A DNA stretch of 6,822 bases from Pseudomonadota bacterium (lineage in GTDB: Bacteria > Bdellovibrionota_C > UBA2361 > OMII01), in the NCBI GenBank assembly GCA_027486155.1, contig JAIXPR010000399.1:1-6822 (forward strand), written 5' to 3'. The notes under the pieces are model-generated. The model was not told the origin of the DNA and did no database searches. It saw only the letters and a list, made by a program, of their open reading frames with translations. Below, one piece after another: positions 1-5,041 of the stretch (positions within the stretch are counted from its first letter, which is position 1; every line of letters begins with the position of its first letter). The translations under genes and the position numbers were made by a program.

Positions 1-146
1 ATAACCTTCAACGTGGGAATGTAGTCACGACCGCAAATCTCTCCCGCCAACTCTCACCACACCAGCGAGGGCTCGACGGTTTACTACGGACACCTATTCA
101 CCACGACGAACAACGAGTGCTTTCTTTTTATCGGCAGATCGACTAA
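1..146 (+). CDS. Possible C-terminal tail of an unidentified upstream gene (5' end outside window)
   Basis: Reading from base 3, a frame stays open for 47 codons and stops at TAA 144-146, 39 nt before the next start codon. The translated tail is hydrophilic and mostly helix-compatible, and it ends in VLSFYRQID. I do not recognise the family. An open run of this length happens by chance fairly often, and the third-position composition is not clearly coding-like. The call rests mainly on the stop lying just upstream of a same-strand gene, which would fit a short operon. The alternative is that bases 1-172 are non-coding leader for the dCTP deaminase-like gene. A competing reading in frame 1 would give only seven codons, ending at base 24. 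Confidence 0.25.
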   Translation, partial: NLQRGNVVTTANLSRQLSPHQRGLDGLLRTPIHHDEQRVLSFYRQID

Positions 147-172
147 GGAATCGGAGGGGTAGAACGACTTCC

Positions 173-177
173 AAGGA
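173..177 (+). promoter_or_regulatory. Shine-Dalgarno sequence for the dCTP deaminase-like gene
   Basis: AAGGA lies eight nucleotides before the ATG at 186. No other start in this frame nearby has a comparable site, so it supports the chosen start. Confidence 0.6.
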
Positions 178-185
178 TACCTGTA

Positions 186-710
186 ATGATTAAGCCCGAC
201 CACTGGATTCGTACGTTTGGAGAGAAAGGGGGCATCCTTCCCTTCCATCCGGAGCAGATTAACCCGGCCAGTTACGACGTAACCGTTGGCAATCATTGGA
301 TTTGCCCAACCCGTGATCCCGAGGAGATCGTGTCGGATTCTATCGTCCTTTTCCCCGGGGAGGTAATCCTGGCTACCACCCAAGAGTATATCAAGATGCC
401 GCGCGATGTGGTGTGCGACCTTAAGCTCAAGAGCTCCCTCGGTCGACTGTGGCTCAACCACAGCCTAAGCGGTTGGATTGATTGCGGTTTCGAAGGTCAG
501 GTGACCCTCGAGCTTCAGAACTTGGGCCCCTACCCTCGAGAGCTCGTCAGGGGTATGCGAATCGCTCAGTTAGTCTTCCTCGGCATGGAATCAGCCCCCG
601 ATATCGCCTACGGCGAGGGTGGCAGAGGACACTACCAGGGGCAGACCGGCACGACCCAGGCCTGGTCCGATGAGTTCTTCCCTAAGATCTCCAGCCCTAA
701 AAAGCGTTAG
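186..710 (+). CDS. dcd: dCTP deaminase / dUTPase-fold family protein
   Basis: This 174-residue protein belongs to the trimeric dCTP deaminase/dUTPase superfamily, cytosolic enzymes that supply dUMP precursors for thymidylate synthesis. Visible landmarks in order are NPASYD (26-31), the PGE..LATT strand (57-65), KSSLGR (82-87, the substrate-binding Ser-Arg region), GWIDCGFEGQVTLEL (96-110), RGMRIAQLVF (122-131) and YQGQTG near the C-terminus (150-155). Glu109 occupies the position of the catalytic glutamate of the deaminases (Glu138 in the E. coli enzyme, from memory). The KSSLGR and G-x-ID-x-GF-x-G wording resembles the bifunctional deaminase-dUTPase branch, such as the mycobacterial enzyme, more than E. 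coli Dcd. Two oddities are a loop between Arg87 and His92 that seems one residue short, and Leu94 where I recall a conserved Thr. Family membership is firm. Whether the product is dUMP, dUTP or an inactive relative is not settled. Confidence 0.88.
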   Translation: MIKPDHWIRTFGEKGGILPFHPEQINPASYDVTVGNHWICPTRDPEEIVSDSIVLFPGEVILATTQEYIKMPRDVVCDLKLKSSLGRLWLNHSLSGWIDCGFEGQVTLELQNLGPYPRELVRGMRIAQLVFLGMESAPDIAYGEGGRGHYQGQTGTTQAWSDEFFPKISSPKKR

Positions 711-723
711 TCCAGCCGATCAG

Positions 724-752
724 TTGAGTCTCTTCGGAGACCGTGGTATATC
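724..752 (+). promoter_or_regulatory. Candidate sigma70-type promoter upstream of rpsT
   Basis: TTGAGT (724-729) and TATATC (747-752) are separated by 17 bp, and each matches the bacterial consensus at four of six positions. Transcription would start near 759, giving rpsT a leader of about 70 nt. The dcd stop codon lies 14 nt upstream, so rpsT could have its own promoter besides read-through. The -35 box overlaps the small hairpin at 728-741. Strength is unknown. Confidence 0.35.
728..741 (+). other. Small UUCG-tetraloop hairpin between dcd and rpsT
   Basis: GTCTC (728-732), TTCG (733-736) and GAGAC (737-741) form a five-base-pair stem closed by the very stable UUCG loop, 17 nt after the dcd stop codon. 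No T-tract follows, so it is not a convincing intrinsic terminator. It could protect the 3' end of a processed dcd transcript. GGAGA (737-741 region) can also pair with TCTCC (751-755), giving an alternative fold. Confidence 0.4.
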
Positions 753-828
753 TCCCCGACTTACGGCGTGCCTCGTGGGGTAGACCCTTTTTGAGTGTAG
801 TAGGCAGCCCATTTAAAGTTAAGCAGTT

Positions 829-1104
829 ATGGCAAATCACAAGTCTGCAATTAAGCGTCACCGTCAAAGCCTCAAGCGTCGTGATCACAACCGCTCTCGC
901 CGCGCGGAGGTTCGTACAGCTATCAAGAAGGCCGCTGCCGCTACAACAGCTGGCAGCGAGACAGAGGCAAAGACCCTCGCTCGTCAAGCTGAGTCCGCTA
1001 TGGCGAAGGCCGCTAAGCGTGGTCTCTTCCACAAGAAGACCCTCGCCCGAAAGATCAGCCGTCTCGCTTCGCAAGCAAGCTCGGCTAGCAAGAAAGCTAA
1101 GTAA
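829..1104 (+). CDS. rpsT: 30S ribosomal protein S20
   Basis: The 91-residue, strongly basic product begins MANHKSAIKRHRQ and continues with the NRSRR..VRTAIKKA segment. It ends in KGLFHKKTLARKISRLA-type sequence (here RGLFHKKT, 64-71), which is diagnostic of bacterial S20, a primary binder of 16S rRNA in small-subunit assembly. Length fits the family (87 in E. coli). The start is the ATG that gives the universal MANHKSA N-terminus. The sequence just before it (AAAGTTAAGCAGTT) has only a weak Shine-Dalgarno match, as seen for autoregulated S20 genes elsewhere. The gene stands alone between dcd and a strong terminator. Confidence 0.97.
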   Translation: MANHKSAIKRHRQSLKRRDHNRSRRAEVRTAIKKAAAATTAGSETEAKTLARQAESAMAKAAKRGLFHKKTLARKISRLASQASSASKKAK

Positions 1105-1130
1105 GCTTACCTAAGCTTTCGGCTTGAAAG

Positions 1131-1171
1131 ACCCGGTGCTCCTGAAGAGGGAGGCCGGGTTTTTAGTTTTT
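1131..1171 (+). terminator. Strong intrinsic terminator of rpsT, probably bidirectional
   Basis: The outer stem is ACCCGG (1131-1136) with CCGGGT (1155-1160), and the inner stem is CTCC (1139-1142) with GGAG (1150-1153). It is followed by a T-rich tract through 1171 (TTTTT AG TTTTT). It lies 27 nt after the rpsT stop codon. On the minus strand the same stem is 37 nt past the acetyltransferase stop codon and is followed by CTTTC, so it may also end that convergent transcript, less efficiently. Confidence 0.85.
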
Positions 1172-1207
1172 ACTCCGGAAGTATCCCCCGATCCGCCCTC
1201 GTGCGCG

Positions 1208-1837
1208 CTACCCAGACTCACCCGGTGCGCGCGTCCACGAATACACCACTTCATCAACGATCTGCTGGTTAACATTCGGATATCCATTCTCGGTGCGCAT
1301 AACGCGCTCAAAAACTAGTCCGACCTTTCTCATCACAGCTCCCGATGCTGGGTTATCGGGGTGATGAGTCGCCGTGATGCGGTGAACGTGGGGCTGAGTT
1401 TGGGCCCATCCGACCAAGGGTCTGAAGGCCTCAGCCGCGTATCCCTTCCCCCACAATCGAGGATTAAGAATATACCCACCGCCCACGCTCGTCTCTGAAT
1501 CGGTGCCAATGCCACACCCACCGATGACCTCCCCGGTCGTTTTTAGTGAAATAAGCCAGGAGAACTGCGCTGTGCCGATAGGCGCACCAGAAAAGGAAGC
1601 CTCAACCGCCTCCAAAAAAGGGCGTCCGTCCTCTGGCCTCGTATACCGCGGCCACGCCATGTAATTCGTAGCGATAGGGTCTCCAGTATAGGTCTCAAAG
1701 ATGAGGTCAAGATCCGCGAGCGTGAGAGCCCGAAGTCGCAGACGCTCAGTCTCAAATATGCTCGGGGGCACCTCGGAAAAAGGGGCGAGTGCATTTTGGT
1801 TGGCAGGGAGCTTTCTCATGTGCGGAGGGTACCACAT
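1208..1837 (-). CDS. GNAT-family N-acetyltransferase (RimJ/RimL-like)
   Basis: This is a 209-residue acetyl-CoA-dependent N-acetyltransferase of the RimJ/RimL-like GNAT subgroup. The core starts with the typical ETERLRLRALTLADLD (29-44). It continues with the beta-strand GEVIGGCGIG (102-111) and the acetyl-CoA pyrophosphate loop LWGKGYAAEA (128-137). The HRITATHHPDNPASGAVMRKVGL segment (152-174) is the usual motif B, where an Asn/Ser-rich turn precedes the helix and the 'kxGF/L' element. The substrate cannot be told from sequence; protein N-termini, small amines and antibiotics are all precedented. The chosen ATG is preceded by GGTGAG six nucleotides upstream. An in-frame ATG six codons later lacks such a site. 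The gene is divergent from the ATP-grasp gene and convergent with rpsT. Confidence 0.9.
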   Translation of the reverse strand: MWYPPHMRKLPANQNALAPFSEVPPSIFETERLRLRALTLADLDLIFETYTGDPIATNYMAWPRYTRPEDGRPFLEAVEASFSGAPIGTAQFSWLISLKTTGEVIGGCGIGTDSETSVGGGYILNPRLWGKGYAAEAFRPLVGWAQTQPHVHRITATHHPDNPASGAVMRKVGLVFERVMRTENGYPNVNQQIVDEVVYSWTRAPGESG

Positions 1838-1844
1838 GTGGATC

Positions 1845-1888
1845 TCACCGTGGGGACAATCATACCGTTGGCGATTACCTGAATTCAG
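1845..1888 (-). promoter_or_regulatory. Candidate promoter, palindrome and ribosome-binding site of the acetyltransferase gene
   Basis: On the minus strand TATGAT (1864-1859) matches the -10 consensus at five of six positions, and CTGAAT lies 18 bp upstream as a weak -35. Transcription would start near 1852, leaving a very short leader that includes GGTGAG (1850-1845). A 10-bp perfect palindrome, CTGAATTCAG (1879-1888), overlaps the -35 position and could be an operator. It could equally be chance. Confidence 0.35.
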
Positions 1889-2057
1889 AACATGGATAGT
1901 AGTACCAAATCCGTTAATCGGCCGATGGCGCTCGCCAGCACTTAGGGGCTAGGGCACCAAAGCTTAGTAGAGAGAGATGCGTATCCTGACATTGAGCGGG
2001 TTTCTGGGTAGTTAGGACCATCCCGATCTATTAGAGAACACAAACTCTCAAAGTGAC

Positions 2058-2063
2058 TATAAC
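2058..2063 (+). promoter_or_regulatory. Candidate -10 element upstream of the ATP-grasp gene
   Basis: TATAAC matches the consensus at five of six positions. The -35 region is poor (AGAACA, 17 bp upstream). Transcription would begin close to 2070, almost on the first ATG at 2072. If this promoter is real, the downstream ATG at 2141, which has a Shine-Dalgarno-like GAGG at 2132-2135, becomes the better start. Confidence 0.25.
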
Positions 2064-2071
2064 GCCCATGA

Positions 2072-3775
2072 ATGTACGAGCGTGTTAAGCCCAAACCAGC
2101 CGATACCTCCCATGAGCCCGTGGCCACGGCTGAGGGATTGATGTCTCCTCGCACGTCGCTGAGCCTCTCTCAGCGACAATTGCAGGAGGAGATACATGCC
2201 GTTGCCGGCATTGAGCAGCCTGTTGGATACCAACCGATCGTCCCCGACCACGCGCTGCTTGAGGGGCTACAGAAGAGCTGGGACGCTCGGGTCTCACAAG
2301 TGCGCGACCCGCTCACCGTAGAGATTCACCCGATATCCGCCAACGATGTAGTTTCTCTTCCCGACGATGACAACGAGACGCTTTTTGAGTGCGCGCGGGG
2401 AGTGGCCCACAATTTCCTCGCTGTGCTCGACCTCGTTGAGATTGATGATGATCTCGAGAGCGTGGTGCTGCGCCCCTATATTGACGTGGCGCTGGTTACC
2501 GTAGACTTCACGTCTCCTGGCCTTCAAAGAGAGCGAGAGGAGGCAGGGACTATTGTTGAGTTATTTCGTCCTGCCGCCGCGGTTCGAGATGAGCTCCAAA
2601 GCATCGTCGATAAGGTGTCTCAACGATCTATAGTATCCACCCTTGATACCACAATTCGACAACCCGATTTTTTTGATATTCGCTCGTTATCACATCCGCC
2701 AAAAATCCGATCAATAGATCGATGTAACGTCGCTCCGCTTCAGGATGTAATAACCTCAAAAGCAAAAGAGCCCGGTGATTTCCTCATCGCGACCTCTGCG
2801 CAAGCCGCCTTCGCGCGGATCGATGGTACGTACTATGTGATGAACGGTCAGGGTTTTGGGGAACTCGAAGAGGAGCGGTTTCATCAGCTCGTAGGCTCAC
2901 TCGCCAAAGAGGTGTTCATTCGAGTGCCCGAAACAACCACGACTCGGGGTGATGTGTCACGCGCGCTCACTTCGCTTATGAGGGATGAAGGGGTTTACTA
3001 CCTCAAATCGACTCGCTCCAGTGGGGGAGCCGGAATCGTTAAAATCACCGTCTCTGAGGGAGATATTCGCGTTGAGTCTGAAAGCCCCGACACCGTCAGG
3101 GCCTTTACAAATATGCTTGAGTATTACCGATCACAGATGCGTTTTGTCGGCGCCCCCTCCACCCCCGACCTTCTGAGGGCAAGCGCCCTTGCGCCACTAC
3201 AGGGATTTCAGGAGCCAGTAGTACATCTGCTCGGCCGCTATATCGCCTCACTTGACTGCCCGATACTGGAACGAGCGATCCCCTCTGAACGTGTCTTCCA
3301 GAGCAAAGAGCGCGCTGAATTTAGAGTCATCATTCAGGGAGGCGCGGTCACCGGTGCCTACACAAAGGTTTCACCAAGCGATATCGCGGCTAATATATCG
3401 TTGTCGGGGCGTGGCGAGGCCATATCGACGGTGGTAGCGGATATTATAGCTCGTCGCCTACCAGACTTATCTCCTGAGGAACAGAAAGCTCGTACCCTCG
3501 CAATTGAGGCGGAGATCCTCTCCTCAGCTCTCAGTCTCGGAGAAAAATTCGCTGGAGAGCTTGCGGCAACACATGAACTCTCAATCTCTGACTACGCAAT
3601 CGACCTCATACCCAGCTGGAACGAGGGTAAAAATCAACTCGACCTGTTCTTTCTTGAGGTGCAATACAGTTATGCTTGGTCGGGATTAGAGGCTGTCGAT
3701 CCTGGAGCCGCGGAGCGGGTAGTGACCTACAAACAAAGATCATCGCTCCTCGCGGCCGCTAAGAGAGAGGTTTGA
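2072..3775 (+). CDS. Divergent ATP-grasp domain protein with unrecognised N-terminal half
   Basis: The 567-residue product has no signal peptide or membrane segment, so it should be cytosolic. The C-terminal half shows the ordered landmarks of the ATP-grasp fold, whose enzymes use ATP to join a carboxylate to an amine or similar group. These are YYLKSTRSSGGAGIVKI (309-325; candidate ATP-binding Lys312 and Gly-rich loop), ILERAI (398-403; hinge Glu400) and AEFRVIIQGGAVTGAYTKV (415-433; Arg418). NISLSGRGEA (441-450; Asn441), DYAIDLI (507-513; Asp511) and FLEVQ (527-531; metal-ligand Glu529) follow. The usual EVN reads EVQ (Gln531). Residues about 60-290 have alternating strands and helices but no family I recognise; 185-230 looks like a linker encoded by more AT-rich DNA. 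The start is uncertain: ATG 2072 has no Shine-Dalgarno, while in-frame ATG 2141 has GAGG five nucleotides before it. It stands divergent to the acetyltransferase, with no obvious biosynthetic partner. Substrate unknown. Confidence 0.72.
   Translation: MYERVKPKPADTSHEPVATAEGLMSPRTSLSLSQRQLQEEIHAVAGIEQPVGYQPIVPDHALLEGLQKSWDARVSQVRDPLTVEIHPISANDVVSLPDDDNETLFECARGVAHNFLAVLDLVEIDDDLESVVLRPYIDVALVTVDFTSPGLQREREEAGTIVELFRPAAAVRDELQSIVDKVSQRSIVSTLDTTIRQPDFFDIRSLSHPPKIRSIDRCNVAPLQDVITSKAKEPGDFLIATSAQAAFARIDGTYYVMNGQGFGELEEERFHQLVGSLAKEVFIRVPETTTTRGDVSRALTSLMRDEGVYYLKSTRSSGGAGIVKITVSEGDIRVESESPDTVRAFTNMLEYYRSQMRFVGAPSTPDLLRASALAPLQGFQEPVVHLLGRYIASLDCPILERAIPSERVFQSKERAEFRVIIQGGAVTGAYTKVSPSDIAANISLSGRGEAISTVVADIIARRLPDLSPEEQKARTLAIEAEILSSALSLGEKFAGELAATHELSISDYAIDLIPSWNEGKNQLDLFFLEVQYSYAWSGLEAVDPGAAERVVTYKQRSSLLAAAKREV
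2155..2177 (+). other. Nine-base-pair hairpin near the ATP-grasp start
   Basis: GTCGCTGAG (2155-2163) and CTCAGCGAC (2169-2177) are perfect inverted repeats around a five-base loop, CCTCT. If translation starts at ATG 2141, the stem begins only 14 nt inside the coding region, where it could hinder or time ribosome loading. In protein terms it encodes the TSLSLSQR stretch. Confidence 0.5.
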
Positions 3776-3785
3776 GGCGGGACAG

Positions 3786-3808
3786 AGGTGGGATCAAATG
3801 CCCCATCT
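3786..3808 (+). other. Weak hairpin after the ATP-grasp gene
   Basis: AGGTGGG (3786-3792) can pair with CCCATCT (3802-3808) with one G-U pair and a nine-base loop, starting 11 nt after the stop codon. No T-tract follows, so termination here is doubtful, and the next gene may be reached by read-through. Confidence 0.3.
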
Positions 3809-3878
3809 TACTTAGCGAGAAATTCATAAAAATTGAGTGTAGCCGCCCCCCCTCTACCGGTAAACCTTGTGAGTGCTC

Positions 3879-4211
3879 ATGAAGAACTACCTTGCAATTT
3901 CCCTTTTTGCCCTCTTTCTGGTGACAGCTCCCCGACCCGCCCTCGCCGGTGACGGCGCGACCATCATCATGAAGAGCGGCGTCGTCATAACCATTACAAA
4001 CGGCTACAGCCAACTCGTGACGGGGATGCGTTCGCTCAAATCCACCGGTGTGCAGAACTATCCAGTCGAGATCATGATTGAGAACACGTCTTTCTACGTC
4101 AACTTGGGAGAGGTCGCTCTGCTGTGCCGCGATACCTGTTCGAGCATGACTATTACCACCCCCCGACAGAGCAAAGAGGGACACGCCGCGATGAAGTCAC
4201 CGACACCCTGA
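3879..4211 (+). CDS. Small secreted protein with a CxxxC pair, function unknown
   Basis: The 110-residue product begins with a clear Sec signal peptide: MKN, a hydrophobic run (residues 4-16), then APRPALA followed by Gly24 as the likely cleavage site. The mature protein of about 87 residues is predicted to be periplasmic or secreted. It opens with strand-like ATIIMKSGVVITITNGY (27-43) and closes with ENTSFYVNLGEVALLCRDTC (68-87). Cys83 and Cys87 form a CxxxC pair that could make a disulfide outside the cytoplasm or bind a metal. The tail (88-110) is polar and probably disordered. I do not recognise a family. ATG 3879 is preferred over an in-frame GTG two codons upstream because GTGAG (3869-3873) sits five nucleotides before it and because it gives the standard M-K start of a signal peptide. 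It lies 103 nt after the ATP-grasp gene and 75 nt before the Lys-rich gene. Confidence 0.75.
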   Translation: MKNYLAISLFALFLVTAPRPALAGDGATIIMKSGVVITITNGYSQLVTGMRSLKSTGVQNYPVEIMIENTSFYVNLGEVALLCRDTCSSMTITTPRQSKEGHAAMKSPTP

Positions 4212-4236
4212 GTCAAACAAGGCCGCTTGAGATAAT
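4208..4236 (+). promoter_or_regulatory. Candidate promoter of the Lys-rich protein gene
   Basis: CTGAGT (4208-4213, overlapping the stop codon of the secreted-protein gene) and GATAAT (4231-4236, five of six to consensus) are spaced by 17 bp. Transcription would start near 4243, giving a leader of about 44 nt. The -35 resembles the TTGAGT proposed upstream of rpsT. Confidence 0.4.
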
Positions 4237-4274
4237 CGGCTGTCCGTGACACCATCCCCTCGACTAAAGCCTCT

Positions 4275-4280
4275 AAAGGA
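4275..4280 (+). promoter_or_regulatory. Shine-Dalgarno sequence of the Lys-rich protein gene
   Basis: AAAGGA lies six nucleotides before ATG 4287, one of the better ribosome-binding sites in the window. It supports this small frame being a real gene. Confidence 0.7.
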
Positions 4281-4286
4281 ATAGGT

Positions 4287-4580
4287 ATGGCAGCAAAGAA
4301 GAAAACAGCACCGAAGAAAGCTTCAAAGAAAGTAGCCCCAAAGAGCGGCAAGAAGACCGCGACCAAAGTGATCCCTCCTTCGGTTCCAGTTCTCGCCACC
4401 AAGGAAGGCATGAAGCTCCTTAAGCACCACTGCGAAGGGATCATGGAGCTTGTTGGAGACCTCATCGTGACCAACAACCCAAAGATCTCTCAGAAGGATT
4501 TCAAGACTGAGGCTCACGGCCTTATTCGGATCTTCTTCGGTATGGAGAAGGCTCCAGCCAAGAAGAGCGCTCGTCGATAA
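4287..4580 (+). CDS. Small lysine-rich, histone-H1-tail-like protein
   Basis: The 97-residue product has three parts. The N-terminal tail (1-27) is built of Lys, Ala, Pro and Thr with eleven lysines, and looks like the low-complexity tails of bacterial H1-like and nucleoid-associated proteins. A central segment (about 36-87, VLATKEGMKLLKHHCEGIME and onward) is probably helical, with a single Cys49. A short basic end, KKSARR, closes it. Such tails bind nucleic acid non-specifically, so a role in DNA or RNA compaction is a reasonable inference. The central segment is not one I can assign to a named family, so the function is unproven. A good Shine-Dalgarno sequence, a plausible promoter of its own and a strong terminator 23 nt downstream indicate a monocistronic, well-expressed gene. 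Its codon use is rich in AAG/AAA Lys, GCx Ala and CTC/CTT Leu, much like rpsT. Confidence 0.8.
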   Translation: MAAKKKTAPKKASKKVAPKSGKKTATKVIPPSVPVLATKEGMKLLKHHCEGIMELVGDLIVTNNPKISQKDFKTEAHGLIRIFFGMEKAPAKKSARR

Positions 4581-4587
4581 TTATCGA
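4574..4587. repeat. 14-bp perfect palindrome across a stop codon
   Basis: TCGATAATTATCGA reads identically on both strands and contains the TAA stop of the Lys-rich gene. It could be a dimeric-protein binding site or chance. As RNA it is too tight to fold well as a hairpin. Confidence 0.4.
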
Positions 4588-4603
4588 TCAGCCAAAACGA
4601 GAG

Positions 4604-4638
4604 GGCCTGGCTCCACGGTGGTGGGGCCAGGCCTTTTT
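4604..4638 (+). terminator. Strong intrinsic terminator of the Lys-rich gene
   Basis: GGCCTGGC (4604-4611) pairs with GCCAGGCC (4626-4633). The stem extends inward by T-G, C-G and C-G, and is followed directly by TTTTT (4634-4638). It is textbook rho-independent geometry, 23 nt after the stop codon. Confidence 0.9.
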
Positions 4639-4718
4639 CGTATCTGCTTCCCGCACCCGTCCTGTCCGCCTCGATGCGAGAGTCCAGGGTTCCTCGATTT
4701 AGATTCAATGCGCCGTTG

Positions 4719-4902
4719 ACCCGGAGGGCCCGTCTCCCTGTGCCCTGAAGCTTTAGCGAAAGGGTGCCGACGGGCTCCCCCTTTCGCTACGCTACGGGGG
4801 ACAAGCGGGTATGTTTCTGTGTTTCAAGTTTAATCGCGACGTTTTTCGCGCTACGGAACGACGGTCGCCATGCCGGCCCGTCAGGAGACGGGCCCTCCGG
4901 GT
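4719..4902. repeat. Palindromic intergenic element with 19-bp terminal inverted repeats
   Basis: The ends are perfect inverted repeats of 19 bp: ACCCGGAGGGCCCGTCTCC (4719-4737) and its reverse complement (4884-4902). Inside are a second inverted repeat with 11-bp arms (TAGCGAAAGGG 4754-4764, CCCTTTCGCTA 4779-4789) and a hairpin of GGCCCGTC and GACGGGCC around AGGA (4875-4894). GCCCGTC occurs four times, at 4728 and 4876 forward, and at 4769 and 4887 reversed. CGCTACGG is directly repeated at 4790 and 4849. Total length is 184 bp. There is no transposase and no clear target-site duplication, although imperfect similarity continues just outside both ends (ATGC..TTG beside the ACCCGG end in each orientation). 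It fits a MITE- or REP-like dispersed repeat placed between convergent transcription units. A structured RNA or a protein-binding site is possible. Confidence 0.7.
4875..4894. other. Tight GC-rich hairpin within the palindromic element
   Basis: GGCCCGTC (4875-4882), loop AGGA (4883-4886) and GACGGGCC (4887-4894) form an eight-base-pair perfect stem. Its right arm is also part of the terminal inverted repeat, so two folds compete: this local hairpin, or pairing of the two element ends. Confidence 0.65.
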
Positions 4903-4980
4903 TCGCAATTGCATGGGACATCTTTTCGAGACGGATACTAACGGCGACGAGGACCCTCCTTGCCGAGCCGTGATAACGAC

Positions 4981-5018
4981 AGAGGGCCTAGCACCACCAG
5001 CGTGATACTAGGCCCTCT
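4981..5018. terminator. Terminator-like hairpin after the minus-strand operon
   Basis: AGAGGGCCTAG (4981-4991) and CTAGGCCCTCT (5008-5018) form an 11-bp perfect stem around a 16-nt loop. It starts 23 nt beyond the stop codon of the 165-residue minus-strand gene. On the minus strand the stem is followed by GTCGTTATC, a poor U-tract. On the plus strand it is followed by TCTTCT. It probably ends the fabI-lptE operon, or protects its 3' end, and may block transcription from the left. Confidence 0.6.
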
Positions 5019-5041
5019 TCTTCTGCGCGTGAGTGGCTTGC

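Noticed and set aside
84..461. Minus-strand 125-codon frame across the start of the dCTP deaminase-like gene
   Set aside because: It overlaps a gene with clear family motifs, has no recognisable domain and no ribosome-binding site that would favour it.
697..1114. Long open frames on both strands overlapping rpsT
   Set aside because: rpsT is certain in its own frame. The others are composition shadows with repetitive Ser/Leu/Arg translations.
2184..2321. Perfect AGGAGG (2184-2189) six nucleotides before an ATG at 2196, opening a 41-codon frame inside the ATP-grasp gene
   Set aside because: The ATG is out of frame with the long gene. The AGGAGG arises from Gln-Glu-Glu codons, and the short product is low-complexity and basic. 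It is probably coincidence.
3759..4184. Minus-strand 141-codon frame opposite the secreted-protein gene
   Set aside because: The plus-strand frame has a signal peptide and Shine-Dalgarno. The opposite frame has neither and shows no domain.
4719..4902. Target-site duplication around the palindromic element
   Set aside because: The immediate flanks (CCGTTG on the left, TCGCAA on the right) are not direct repeats of each other. Only loose inverted similarity is present, so insertion by transposition is not shown.
4764..5005. Two overlapping plus-strand open frames of about 64-69 codons within and past the palindromic element
   Set aside because: They are made largely of the repeat sequence, have no Shine-Dalgarno, and give Arg/Ser/Pro-rich translations typical of repeats read as protein.
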